From positions 1,575,501 through 1,639,500 of the forward strand of contig CP133187.1 of assembly GCA_030913685.1 (NCBI GenBank): a stretch of DNA of 64,000 bases, written 5' to 3'. A program made the position numbers and the translations under genes. Below are positions 44,737 to 55,000 of the stretch, piece after piece. Below the pieces are notes generated by a model, which ran no database searches, was not told the origin of the DNA, and was given only the letters and a program-made list of their open reading frames with translations. Each line of letters opens with the position of its first letter. The stretch's first letter is position 1. The DNA comes from Oscillospiraceae bacterium MB24-C1. GTDB lineage: Bacteria; Bacillota; Clostridia; Oscillospirales; Ruminococcaceae.

Positions 44737-46926
44737 ATGAACCATCAGCATCACGACGGACACTGTAATTGCCACAACCAAAAATGCAGCTGCCATGCGC
44801 AACCAGAATCCACTGTCAATATCGATACCGCAGGTGCGTGCGATTGTGGCGGCGGTCAGGAGCATCCGCCAGGAGACGACCCCGAGGACCCCGCCCAACG
44901 GCTTTCGCGCACGGACGACGATTTACACCAGCAGCATAATGCGGCGGATAAGTGCGATTATGCGCACCATGAGACCGGTGACATGCACCACCATGAACAT
45001 GACCACGACAGCTGCTCTGCCTCCGGTCATTGTTCCTGCTGTGGGGATGACTGCGGCTGCGGCCACAGTCACGACGAAGCGCTCACTGCGCCTTACTCGC
45101 GTCCGCTGACGATTATAGGTGGCGTACTGGTCGCCGCCGCATTTCTGCCGACGTGGGGAACAATGGCCCCATGGCTTGTGGGCATCGGCACGCTACTAAT
45201 CGGCTATCCGCTCTTCGTTTCGGGCATAAGGGCAATTATCAAATCGAAGGCGTTAGATGAGCTGAGCCTGATGACCATAGCAGTCGTTGCGTCGTTTGGT
45301 TTGGCTGCCACCTCGTCCGACCCGATGGAAAGCCTGTTTGAAGCATTTGCCGTAACAGCGCTGTTCCGTTTAGGCAATTACTTAGAGGCGCGCGCTATCG
45401 CCAAAAGCCAGCGCGATATTGAGGCGTTGACTAATATCCGACCAGACACCGCCTTGATCATCTCGCCTGACGGCCAAACCCGCCAGATAGCTGCCGAGCT
45501 GGTAACGGTCGGTAGTCTGATACAGCTCCGGGCCGGCGACCGTGTTCCCATTGACTGCGAAATTGTTTCGGGCGCGGGCTATATCGATCTCTCGGCCATC
45601 ACCGGCGAGCCGATTCCGATTCAAGGCGAACCTAAAACCCGGTTACCCTCGGGTGCTATTAACCTCGATGGGCTGCTGACCTGCCGCACCACCACCTCCT
45701 TTGCCGATTCCGCTGCCTCGCGCATCATTCGCATGGTGCGAGAAGCGGCCGACAAAAAGGGCTCAGCCGAAAAGTTGATCTCGCGCTTTGCCAAGGTCTA
45801 CACCCCGGCTGTAGTGGTTTTGGCCGTTCTACTGGCAACTCTCCCTCCGCTACTGGGTTTTGGTGCTTTTGGCATGTGGCTTTCTCGTGCGCTGGTGTTT
45901 CTGGTGGCCTCCTGCCCCTGCGCATTGGTCATTTCGGTACCGCTCACGTTTTTTGCGGGCATCGGCACTGCCTCCCGTGCGGGTATTTTGGTCAAGGGCT
46001 CCCGTTATCTTGAAACGCTGGCCAAAACCGACTGCATTGCGTTTGACAAAACCGGGACACTAACTCAGGGTGTTCCCATCGTCGAGGAAATGAAACTTGT
46101 CGAAGGTTTTGATCGAGAGACGCTACTCACTTTCGCAGCCGCCGCCGAGCAAAATTCCAATCATCCGGCCGCCAAAGCCGTCATGGCCTTTGCTGGGAAA
46201 CAACCCGATTTTTTGGTGTCGGATTTTACTGAACATAGCGGCATGGGCGTTTCGCTTATGTACGATGGTAAACGCATTTTGTGCGGTTCGTTTCGTCTGA
46301 TGGCACAAAACGGTGTGGATTATTCCCCACTGGAGCCCGCAAATATCTATCTGGCCGTGGATAACAGGCTGGCTTGTGCCTTTACTCTGACCGATCTTCC
46401 TCGCAAAGAAGTGCCTCAGGCACTGGAGATGCTGCGCGACTTGGGTATTACGGATTTTGCCATGTTGACCGGCGATGCACAAAATGCCTCTGCAAAGATT
46501 GCAGCCTCGCTTGGCATCACCAATGTGTTCGCCCAACTTTTGCCGGAACAGAAGTCTGAGCGTCTCGCCACTTTGCGCAATACCCATCGCACCACTTTAT
46601 TCGTGGGTGACGGCATCAACGACGCGCCGGTATTAGCCGGTGCAGATGTCGGCATCGCAATGGGGCTGGGCACCGATACCGCGATTGAAGCAGCCGACGT
46701 CGTGCTAGTCAACGAACAGCTCACCGCCATTCCCCGCGCAATAAAAATAGCGCGCAAAACCGTAGCAAAAGCTAATCAGAATATTGCATTCGCCCTCACG
46801 ATCAAAATCTCTGTGTTGCTGCTTGGCGCACTTGGATTTGCCACGATGTGGATGGCCGTTTTTGCAGATGTTGGCGTAACCATTTTGGCGGTGCTCAATT
46901 CTTTGACACTGTTATCAGAGAAGTAA
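44737..46926 (+). CDS. P1B-type heavy-metal ATPase (Zn/Cd/Pb export)
   Basis: 729 residues. The first 115 are extremely rich in His, Cys and Asp, in place of the usual HMA domain, and probably collect metal. The rest is the ATPase: SCPCAL ion-binding motif in the sixth helix, DKTGTLTQG phosphorylation site, NHPAAKAV, and GDGINDAPVLAGAD hinge. The CPC form and the ArsR partner support Zn(II)/Cd(II)/Pb(II) rather than Cu(I). The gene would be induced by metal. A terminator follows 13 bases downstream. Confidence 0.93.
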   Translation: MNHQHHDGHCNCHNQKCSCHAQPESTVNIDTAGACDCGGGQEHPPGDDPEDPAQRLSRTDDDLHQQHNAADKCDYAHHETGDMHHHEHDHDSCSASGHCSCCGDDCGCGHSHDEALTAPYSRPLTIIGGVLVAAAFLPTWGTMAPWLVGIGTLLIGYPLFVSGIRAIIKSKALDELSLMTIAVVASFGLAATSSDPMESLFEAFAVTALFRLGNYLEARAIAKSQRDIEALTNIRPDTALIISPDGQTRQIAAELVTVGSLIQLRAGDRVPIDCEIVSGAGYIDLSAITGEPIPIQGEPKTRLPSGAINLDGLLTCRTTTSFADSAASRIIRMVREAADKKGSAEKLISRFAKVYTPAVVVLAVLLATLPPLLGFGAFGMWLSRALVFLVASCPCALVISVPLTFFAGIGTASRAGILVKGSRYLETLAKTDCIAFDKTGTLTQGVPIVEEMKLVEGFDRETLLTFAAAAEQNSNHPAAKAVMAFAGKQPDFLVSDFTEHSGMGVSLMYDGKRILCGSFRLMAQNGVDYSPLEPANIYLAVDNRLACAFTLTDLPRKEVPQALEMLRDLGITDFAMLTGDAQNASAKIAASLGITNVFAQLLPEQKSERLATLRNTHRTTLFVGDGINDAPVLAGADVGIAMGLGTDTAIEAADVVLVNEQLTAIPRAIKIARKTVAKANQNIAFALTIKISVLLLGALGFATMWMAVFADVGVTILAVLNSLTLLSEK

Positions 46927-46939
46927 TCTTTTAAAAAAT

Positions 46940-46974
46940 GACGCGTGGCTTCCTGCTAAGCTGCGCGTCGTTTT
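46940..46974 (+). terminator. Terminator of the metal-export operon
   Basis: GACGCG/CGCGTC with inner GCTT/AAGC stem, followed by GTTTTG. Confidence 0.6.
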
Positions 46975-47166
46975 GCTTCCGATTACTGCAACAATAAAAA
47001 AGTTACCAGGTACAGATTCGGCTTCAAACATAGCTTTATTATTCAGATACATGGCGTAAATTCGAGAGGAAGTATTTGCTGAGTAACTCTCTCATAGGCG
47101 GTCTTTTTGTTTACCCAATGCTTACCCTTTTTATATAATTCTAAAACAATTGATTCTTTATAGGCA

Positions 47167-47196
47167 AACAGGGCACCCTTATCAGGGCGCCCTGTT
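47167..47196. terminator. Terminator between convergent genes
   Basis: AACAGGGC/GCCCTGTT stem near the end of the P-type-ATPase-like gene. T-runs are short on the minus strand. Confidence 0.5.
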
Positions 47197-47203
47197 GAAC
47201 GTT

Positions 47204-49654
47204 TTATTTATATCTTTTCAGGTTTGGGATCAACACAATCGCAATAGCCCAGAAAAGCTGGTAGATGGCAAGCTGTCCAAACCCAATTGCTGACATTGCG
47301 CCGGTAAAGGCCAAAAATGCAACCAACGCATAGCCTAGCACCAGGCCTGCCATTTGCAGCACTGTTCCAATGACCATCGCCTGCTTGAGGGTATGGATAG
47401 CCGCCAATGCCCGCAAGCGCACAGCTGCGCCTGACAGCGACATGATATAAGCCTCGGCCCGCTCTTTCGGTGCAGTCAGTTCGAGATACTGCTCGCGCAA
47501 GTCGGACGGAATGACCTGTATAAATTCCTCGGGATAGTGGTAATCCGTCGCTATTTTGCGAGGCGTAATATTGGGGTCGGTAGCGTGCACGATAAGGCTT
47601 AGTTCTTTTTTCGCCAGTACTCGCAACCATTTTGCCACCTCGGGATTTGGGCGGTAACTGAGCACAAACATGGCTGTCACCTCACCCGAATTGGCAAGAT
47701 AAAGAATCTCACGGTCACCCTTGACATATTTTTTCTCATAATCGTGGGACGGCATTTCGACACCGTGAGCACTCATCAAAGCGCGGTTGCCGATCAGCAC
47801 CGTTTTGCCGTCTACCTGCGCGCTCAAGCCCTTGCCATCTTTATAAACAACATCGGTGACCGGCTTTAAAATATCGCTCTTGTTACCGATCATCTCCATA
47901 AAAATGTTCTTCAACAGGCCGTCCACCTGACACATCAGGCTGGCAGCATCCAAAATCGCCTCGTCAATTCGGCTCTGCGCAAAAGCCTTAATACCGTGCA
48001 TTTCCACCGCACCTTCGGGATAAAGCCCACCGGAATCGACCGCAACACAGTTCATATCCTCAAAGGCTTCAACCGCGTCATAGCCTGAGATAAATGCCCC
48101 CTCGCCCGAAAGGCTTTTGGCAGCCCGCAACAACGGCAGGTTGCCAAGGATAGTGGGCGTCAACGGGGAGGCCATGCAAAGCACGACGCTAAAGATAGTA
48201 AATGCCTCAAGCGGCGACCGGTCAAACACCAACCAGCAGACCAGCGATAGCCCCACAGCAAACAACAAAAATATTGGCGCTATATAGCGGCTGAAATTTT
48301 CTGAGTAATCGTCACTATATGAAAGCTTCAAAAACTTCTCAGGGAAGTTGACCTTAACTGGGTAAGCGATCGCAGGCTCCGAAAAGCCCTGCCCCTCCGC
48401 TAGTTTATCCGCCAGCTTATCGCCGGAAAGTAAATACTCACCTGTGCGTTGCGCGTCCACCGATGCTACAGCAAAATTGCGCTCAATACGCAAAATAATC
48501 ATGCGCTTGCCGATGGTATTCGCAAACAACGTCAGCCCTGCAATGACAAAATAAAAGCTGCTCTCGCCGGTATGAATCTGATCGGGATTCAAAATCAGGG
48601 CAACCCCATGTGCAATAACAGCCAACGTACAAAGCGCCGCAGGCGTATCATGATCCGCCTTTAAGGTGAACAGCGATACCAGTCCCCCGCCTATCACGGC
48701 ATTGGCGGCTAGCGCGCTGATGACAAACACAACCAGGTTGACCATCATGAATACTCGCATATCCACTTCTGGGCAGATCGGGTTAAAAAGAGGCAGCGGA
48801 TAGAGATTGCACAGTGCAAGATAGAGCAGCAACAACACACAGCCGCCTGTAACGAGCAACCGGGTCGAAAGGCTGCGCTTAATACCTAAAATATCATAGC
48901 GCACATCGCGGGCATCGGCTGGGTTGAGATATTCGCCCTCGTCGTCTTCCTCCACCAACGGCGCCTTTTTAGCTTTGGTGCTGGCGCGCGGTGAAGGCGC
49001 TTCCTCGCGCACCTTCTTTACCTTTTTGATCGATTTTTGCTTTACACCGGTAGTGGCCTTTTTCTCTTCCGGTGCCGGTGCAGCTACTGTCCTGCCGTGG
49101 CGAAGGCCCCCAAAATATTGGCTAAGACCCTCAATGTGGTCCGAATCGCCATCGTCATCTCCAGCTGCGGTGGCATCCGGTGCAAATTGTGCCGCTTGCT
49201 GTTCTTTTTCAATTGCAGAAAAAGAACTCTGCATAAATTTTTGTATCTTTTCCTGTCTCCTCAACTGTAAGCCGTCATCATCCTGAGAGCGAACGGCTGG
49301 TATCACCCGCGTTTTATCATTCAATGCGCCAGCAGACGCAGCCCGATTGGTTGGCAAATCTGTGCGCGTCACCACCGCAGAGCGCTCTGTCGGCTTTGCA
49401 GTAGACGTAGGGCTCTTGGCAAATGGAGAACCCTCGGCTGGCTTTTCAAAATTACTTTTTGTCCGTTTAGGTACATCAAACTCACCGGTCATGCCTTTGA
49501 GCTGAAACGGTGCTGTGCTGCCCTGCTTTTCCTTGGCGGACGGCTTTGAGCGCTCGGGTGTCGGCTCTGAATAGAGCGACGCCTTTTTGACAGAATCCTT
49601 TTTGCGCTGCACCTCCGCTAAAATATCGTCCACATTGTAGTTATTGGCCATCAT
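47204..49654 (-). CDS. P-type-ATPase-like membrane protein without catalytic motifs
   Basis: 816 residues. The first 250 are charged and low-complexity, probably disordered and cytoplasmic. Hydrophobic segments follow (about 264-283, 301-325, 341-355, 366-385, 458-475, 484-500, and three near 757-810), as in a P-type ATPase. After helix four the sequence FISGYDAVEAFEDMNCVAVDSGGLYPEG aligns with ALEALAKVKTVVFDKTGTLTEG, with Asp540 kept but KTGT replaced. DGKGLSAQVDGKTVLIGNRALM (about 606-627) matches the nucleotide domain. The GDGxND hinge and TGD motifs are missing. Probably no ATPase; downstream of rlmB by 11 bases. Confidence 0.7.
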   Translation of the reverse strand: MMANNYNVDDILAEVQRKKDSVKKASLYSEPTPERSKPSAKEKQGSTAPFQLKGMTGEFDVPKRTKSNFEKPAEGSPFAKSPTSTAKPTERSAVVTRTDLPTNRAASAGALNDKTRVIPAVRSQDDDGLQLRRQEKIQKFMQSSFSAIEKEQQAAQFAPDATAAGDDDGDSDHIEGLSQYFGGLRHGRTVAAPAPEEKKATTGVKQKSIKKVKKVREEAPSPRASTKAKKAPLVEEDDEGEYLNPADARDVRYDILGIKRSLSTRLLVTGGCVLLLLYLALCNLYPLPLFNPICPEVDMRVFMMVNLVVFVISALAANAVIGGGLVSLFTLKADHDTPAALCTLAVIAHGVALILNPDQIHTGESSFYFVIAGLTLFANTIGKRMIILRIERNFAVASVDAQRTGEYLLSGDKLADKLAEGQGFSEPAIAYPVKVNFPEKFLKLSYSDDYSENFSRYIAPIFLLFAVGLSLVCWLVFDRSPLEAFTIFSVVLCMASPLTPTILGNLPLLRAAKSLSGEGAFISGYDAVEAFEDMNCVAVDSGGLYPEGAVEMHGIKAFAQSRIDEAILDAASLMCQVDGLLKNIFMEMIGNKSDILKPVTDVVYKDGKGLSAQVDGKTVLIGNRALMSAHGVEMPSHDYEKKYVKGDREILYLANSGEVTAMFVLSYRPNPEVAKWLRVLAKKELSLIVHATDPNITPRKIATDYHYPEEFIQVIPSDLREQYLELTAPKERAEAYIMSLSGAAVRLRALAAIHTLKQAMVIGTVLQMAGLVLGYALVAFLAFTGAMSAIGFGQLAIYQLFWAIAIVLIPNLKRYK

Positions 49655-49665
49655 CCCCGCCCCTT

Positions 49666-50421
49666 CTACTTTGCTTTGATTCCTTTTCTCTGCCGCGTGA
49701 TCTCATACAACAGAATACCTGCCGCCACTGAAGCGTTGAGCGAATTGACCTTGCCACACATCGGCAGGCTGACCACCACGTCGCTTCGTTCTTTCAACAG
49801 GCGAGAAACGCCACTGCCCTCAGAGCCTATCACCAGCGCAACCGCACCAGAATAATCCACTGTGCACCAGCTTTCACCGTCCATGTCGGCGGCATAAACC
49901 CACACGTTTTTCTTCTTGAGCTCTTCGACTGTTGCCGCCAGGTTAGAAACCCGCGCAACCGGCAGGTGCTCGGCCGCACCGGCCGAGGCCTTCATCACTG
50001 CGGCGGTTAACCCTGCACCGTGCCGCTTGGGTACAATCACACCATGTGCCCCCGCAGCATCGGCCGATCGAATAATCGCGCCTAGGTTGTGAGGGTCCTC
50101 GATGCCATCGGCAATGACCACAAAAAGCGGCTCACTACCGGCTCGGGTGAAAATGTCATCCACCGTTGCATAATCACAGGCCGCCGCAAAGGCAATAACG
50201 CCCTGGTGATTCACCCCAGGAGAAAGCGCATCAAGTTTTTCACGCGCAACATCCTTGACAGGGACGCCCCGTTCCTTCGCCATGGCGATAACTCTTTTAA
50301 GGCTGCCGCTCTCTGTTTTAAGCATCAATATCTTATTCACCGGTCGCTCTGACCGAAGCAATTCAATAACGGGATTACGTCCCGCCACCATCTCGTCAGA
50401 TGAATCCCTTATATCCTGCAT
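49666..50421 (-). CDS. rlmB: 23S rRNA Gm2251-type 2'-O-methyltransferase (TrmH family)
   Basis: 251 residues of the SPOUT class. It contains EDPHNLGAIIRSADAAGAHGV (near 109-129), VIGSEGSGVSRL, and the knot-closing NSLNASVAAGI. The N-terminal L30e-like substrate domain is present (AGRNPVIELLRS). The exact target residue cannot be read. The gene precedes the P-type-ATPase-like gene and shares its transcript. Confidence 0.92.
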   Translation of the reverse strand: MQDIRDSSDEMVAGRNPVIELLRSERPVNKILMLKTESGSLKRVIAMAKERGVPVKDVAREKLDALSPGVNHQGVIAFAAACDYATVDDIFTRAGSEPLFVVIADGIEDPHNLGAIIRSADAAGAHGVIVPKRHGAGLTAAVMKASAGAAEHLPVARVSNLAATVEELKKKNVWVYAADMDGESWCTVDYSGAVALVIGSEGSGVSRLLKERSDVVVSLPMCGKVNSLNASVAAGILLYEITRQRKGIKAK

Positions 50422-50471
50422 GTATTTCTCCTAATTATTAAGCTTGTTAAAGGAATAGCTATACAATTTAT

Positions 50472-50499
50472 ATTATAGCAGATTATGTCACTAAAACAA
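50472..50499 (-). promoter_or_regulatory. rlmB promoter, extended -10
   Basis: On the minus strand TTGTTT (50494-50499), 16 bases, TGC-TATAAT (-10 at 50472-50477). Confidence 0.5.
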
Positions 50500-50503
50500 G
50501 CAC

Positions 50504-50875
50504 ACGGCACAAAATATGGGGTTTGTTGGCTGATTTAACTGCTGGTTCGTAATAAGCACCCATTCAGCTTTCATTAAATTTGATCTTAGAACTTTTTTCG
50601 CCAGTATTCATTCCTATTTTAACCATTGCTCAAATTTAATATACCATTTAAAATAATTTTGCGATGTATACACGGGTTATTTTTACCCTTAGTAATTTTC
50701 AGCATTCCACAAGGGCAAGTGCATATGTTGAAAACTCTGTTGAAAGTGTGGAATTCTTCCTGTAATATAAGGCCTTTTACCTGTTAGAACAAAAAGTCAA
50801 ACAATTTTGTGGAAAAAAACTTTGTTACCAACAGTTTACAAGCCTTGTCGGGCTAGGTCACATTATGTCGAAAGC
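50504..50875. other. AT-rich intergenic region with TTCCACA-like motifs
   Basis: No gene was found. Four TTCCACA-like cores occur at 50704-50712, 50747-50755, 50808-50816 and about 50883. The first two form an eight-base inverted repeat (ATTCCACA/TGTGGAAT). They resemble weak DnaA boxes but miss the TTATCCACA consensus, so a replication role is doubtful. Confidence 0.3.
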
Positions 50876-50903
50876 TTGAATTTTTTCCACCCGATGTTAT
50901 ACT
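50876..50903 (+). promoter_or_regulatory. Promoter of the glycosylase gene
   Basis: TTGAAT (50876-50881), 16 bases, TATACT (50898-50903), about 40 bases before the gene. Confidence 0.5.
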
Positions 50904-50944
50904 AATAGCTGTGCATAAAAGCACATGAAAGAAAGGTGAGCAAC

Positions 50945-51763
50945 TTGCGAACCCCTATACTACAAAAAAAAGACACCTTCGTTCTGCACATCCCTGAATT
51001 TGACCTTGAACAAACGCTGAACTGTGGGCAGAGTTTTCGGTGGAAGCGCGAGACGGATGGCTCTTTTATCGGCGTAGCAGGAATCTACCCAGCACGCATA
51101 CGTCAGCAGGGCGACGTGGTCACCATCGTCTCCGTCGCAGGCGAAGCCTTTTGGCGGCATTATTTTGATACAGAGACCGACTATTGCGCTTTAAAGCGCT
51201 TGTTTTGCAATACCCAACAGCTGGTGGCCCCCTGTGAGTGTGCAGGCGGCATTCGAATTTTACGCCAGGATGGCTGGGAAGCGCTCGCAAGCTTTATCAT
51301 CAGTCAGAACAACAATATTAAGCGCATTTCAGGCATTATCGAGCGCTTGTGTGAACATTTCGGCGACCCCATCGGCGAAGGGCTCCATGCTTTTCCGCCT
51401 CCCGAAAGGCTGGCCAGTTGCACCGTCGAAGACCTTGCCCCGCTGCGCAGTGGCTTTCGGGCGCGTTATCTCATCGACGCCGCACAGAAGGTATGCGACG
51501 GCACAGTACGGCTTGATGCGCTGGCTACGCTCCCATTAGATGATGCTCGCACAATGCTGATGCAGATTGTTGGCGTGGGCCGCAAGGTGGCTGACTGCGC
51601 ATTGCTGTTCGGGTTTTACCGGCTGGAATGCTTCCCGGTGGACGTGTGGATCGGCCGCGCGCTCAAAGAGCTGTTCGCTGATGGCTTTCCAGAGGAGCTA
51701 GCCCCCTATGCTGGCATCGCACAACAGATGCTGTTCCACTATATGCGCACGCGACCAAAATAA
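50945..51763 (+). CDS. OGG1-type 8-oxoguanine DNA glycosylase/lyase
   Basis: 272 residues. The N-terminal domain has TLNCGQSFRW, the same motif as eukaryotic OGG1. The HhH-GPD domain has GVGRKVADC with the catalytic Lys, and FPVDVW with the catalytic Asp. It removes 8-oxoguanine opposite C and nicks the strand. OGG1 forms are known in Clostridia. Start uncertain: TTG at 50945 fits AAAGGTGA better than the in-frame GTG at 50936. Confidence 0.88.
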   Translation: MRTPILQKKDTFVLHIPEFDLEQTLNCGQSFRWKRETDGSFIGVAGIYPARIRQQGDVVTIVSVAGEAFWRHYFDTETDYCALKRLFCNTQQLVAPCECAGGIRILRQDGWEALASFIISQNNNIKRISGIIERLCEHFGDPIGEGLHAFPPPERLASCTVEDLAPLRSGFRARYLIDAAQKVCDGTVRLDALATLPLDDARTMLMQIVGVGRKVADCALLFGFYRLECFPVDVWIGRALKELFADGFPEELAPYAGIAQQMLFHYMRTRPK

Positions 51764-51786
51764 GAAAAAGCCGATACATAAAGGAG

Positions 51787-51925
51787 ATAGCGGCGACGAC
51801 TCACCGCTATGATATTCCACAGGAGAGGCCATGCCCGTCGAGGCATCTAGTCATCCGTCTTTTAGGCGAGGGTCCTTTACGGGGAAATTTTCACGGAAGC
51901 CTCTCTTTCCCACTCCTATTTTTTT
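51787..51925 (+). ncRNA. Candidate structured RNA with three-way junction
   Basis: Downstream of the glycosylase, a 7-pair hairpin (51787-51810) is followed by an outer stem GAGAGGC (51823-51829)/GCCTCTC (51899-51905). It encloses an ATGCC/GGCAT hairpin (51831-51846) and a TCCGT (51854-51858)/ACGGA (51893-51897) arm, then a run of seven T (51919-51925). This layout resembles a riboswitch or small RNA, but no known class was recognised and no plus-strand gene follows. Confidence 0.35.
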
Positions 51926-51993
51926 AACCCTAGAAATGGATATGGGACACCGCCTCTTGCCGCCAAGCTAAAAATTCAACCAGAACTTTATAA

Positions 51994-52031
51994 AAAACAG
52001 CACCTTCCCCAATTGGAGAAAGCGCTGTTTT
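51994..52031 (-). terminator. Terminator of carAB
   Basis: AAAACAGC/GCTGTTTT stem with an inner TTTC/GGAA pairing, followed by T on both strands. It lies just after the carB stop at 52040. Confidence 0.65.
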
Positions 52032-52039
52032 TATTTATT

Positions 52040-55000
52040 TTATAGATCGGTGATACTCACAAGGTCGATATCAGCCATCCGCTTTTTAGAGAGCAGGCAG
52101 TCGGCCAGTGCATTGGCGGTGTCTAACGCTGTCAGGCAGACGATAGAATGGTCTACTGCGCGGCGGCGCAACTGCACCGACTGGCTCGTCTTGGGGTTCG
52201 CGCCTCCCTTTGAAGTGGAGATCACATATTGAACCTTACCGGAGTCGATTAAATCTATGACGTTTGGTGACGCATCCTGCATGGGGCGCACTGAGTTGGT
52301 AGCGACCATCTCTCTGTTGAGCGCCAGTGCCGTGCCCGGCGTTGCGTAAAGCTCAAAACCGAGCTTTTCAAACTTCCCCGCAATCTTGGTGATTTCGGGC
52401 TTGTCGGTATCACGCACCGAGATCAACACACCGCCGCGCTCCTCAAGCTTGTAACCCGCGGCGACAAGACCCTTTAACAGCGCCTCCTCAAAGGTTTTTG
52501 CGATGCCAAGTACCTCGCCGGTGGACTTCATCTCCGGGCCGAGCTGTACATCGACGCCGCGCAGTTTTTCAAAACTAAACACGGGTACCTTGACCGCTAC
52601 GTATGGGGCGTCTGGGTAGAGCCCGGTGCCAAAGCCCAAATCCTTGAGTTTTGCGCCCAGCATGATCTTGGTGGCAAGGTCAACCATCGGCACGCCGGTA
52701 ACCTTGCTGATATAGGGTACCGTACGCGACGAACGCGGGTTAACCTCAATGACGTAAACCTCGTCGTTATATACCACATACTGTACGTTGACCATGCCGA
52801 TAACTTTAAGTGCACGTGCCAACCTGCCGGTATAGTCGATGATGATGTCCTTGATGCGGGGCGAGAGTGTGCGGCAGGGGTAGACCGAAATTGAGTCGCC
52901 CGAGTGGACGCCAGCGCGTTCAACATGCTCCATGATGCCCGGAATCAGATAATCTTCACCGTCGCAGATGGCGTCGACTTCAACCTCAGTACCCATCATA
53001 TACTTATCGACCAGCACCGGGTTTTCCAGCATGGTAGCGGTGATAATGCCCATATATTCGATGACCCGCTCGGTGTTATGGGCGATAACCATATTCTGGC
53101 CGCCCAACACATAGGAGGGACGCAACAACACCGGATAGCCAAGAGCTTCCGCAGCTTTAACCGCCTCTTCGGTCGTCATGACAGTGTCGCCCTTGGGGCG
53201 CGGAATCTGGCAAGCTTCCAGAATCTCGTCAAAGCGCTCGCGATCCTCGGCGGCGTCCACCGAGTCGGCGCCGGTACCCAGAATGCGCACGCCTTTTTTC
53301 GCTAGATAACTGGTTAGTTTGATGGCGGTCTGTCCGCCGAACTGCACCACGACACCGTAAGGCTTTTCGGTCTCCAAGATACTGTCAACACTTTCAGGTG
53401 TCAGCGGGTCAAAATAGAGCCGGTCGCCCGTGTCAAAGTCGGTGGAAACCGTCTCGGGATTGTTATTGACGATAATAGCCTCGCAGCCTTCTTCTTTAAG
53501 CGCCCAGACGCAGTGCACCGAGCAATAGTCAAACTCAATGCCCTGACCAATCCGGATGGGCCCAGAACCGAACACAATCACCTTTTTCTTGTCGCTAGCG
53601 TGGTGTGCAATAAACTCCGCCGCTTCATTCTGCTCGTCGTAAGTCGAGTAGAAATAGGGCGTTTCAGCCGGAAACTCAGCCGCACAGGTGTCAACCATTT
53701 TATAGCTGGCAAAGCGGTGGAAGGGCGCGGGGTCAATACCGGTCATTTTTTGGATGGTGCTATCTAAAAAGCCAAACTTCTTGGCCCGCATATAGATGGT
53801 CTCGTCCAGCTTGCCCCGTTCAAGAATTTGCTGCATTTGGGCGAGGTTCAAGAATTTATATAAGAACCATCGATCGATGCGCGTGATTCGGAAAATTTCC
53901 TCAACGCCCTCGATACCACGATAAAGCGCTTCATAGACGGCAAACAGACGCATGTCGTCGCAGGTTTGCACGCGGGACATGACCTGATCGTCACTCTCAT
54001 TGGCCAGTAGCGGCGAACGCATCGAGTCAAGCTTTAGCTCTACCGACTGCGCAGCCTTCATCATCGCCTGTTCAAAGCTGGTGCCGATGCTCATGACCTC
54101 GCCAGTCGCTTTCATCTGGGTTCCAAGCTTCTTTTCGCCGTAAACAAACTTGTCAAACGGCCAGCGCGGGTATTTAACGACGATGTAATCGAGTGCCGGT
54201 TCAAAGCAGGCATAGGTGCAACCGGTAACAGCGTTGACAATCTCATCAAGAGTATAGCCGATCGCAATTTTGGTCGCCACCTTGGCGATGGGATAGCCGG
54301 TCGCCTTGGAGGCAAGCGCTGACGAACGGGACACACGGGGGTTGACCTCGATAACCGTGTATTCAAAGCTATCGGGGTTCAGCGCAAACTGGCAGTTGCA
54401 GCCACCTTCAACGCCGAGTGAATCAACAATTTGCAGCGAAGCGGTTCGCAGCATCTGATATTCCTTGTCGGCCAACGTCACCGCCGGCGCAATAACAACC
54501 GAGTCGCCGGTGTGTACACCAACCGGGTCGACGTTTTCCATCGAGCAGACGGTGATGAGGTTGCCCTTGGAGTCTCGAATAACCTCAAACTCAATCTCCT
54601 TCCAACCTGCAACGCAACGCTCAACGAGAATCTGCTGAATTGGCGAATGACGTAGGCCATTTGTGGCAATCTCACGTAGATCGGCGATGTCACTGGCAAT
54701 GCCGCCGCCTGTGCCGCCAAGGGTGAACGCTGGGCGCACAATGACCGGGTAGCCAATTTCGTCGGCAAAGGCCAGCGCGTCATCGAGGTTGGTGACGACC
54801 TTTGAGGGGATGCAGGGCTGGCCAATGGACTGCATCGTATCCTTAAACAGCTGGCGATCCTCTGCCTTGTCAATTGTCTCGGGTCTCGCACCAAGCAACT
54901 TGACATTATGCGCCTCTAAAAAGCCATCCTTGGCAAGCTGCATCGAAAGGGTCAGGCCGGTCTGTCCTCCCAACGTGGAAAGTACGCTGTCTGGCTTTTC

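Noticed and set aside
50504-50880. Origin of replication
   Set aside because: The TTCCACA motifs deviate from TTATCCACA, and dnaA, dnaN or gyrase genes are not nearby.
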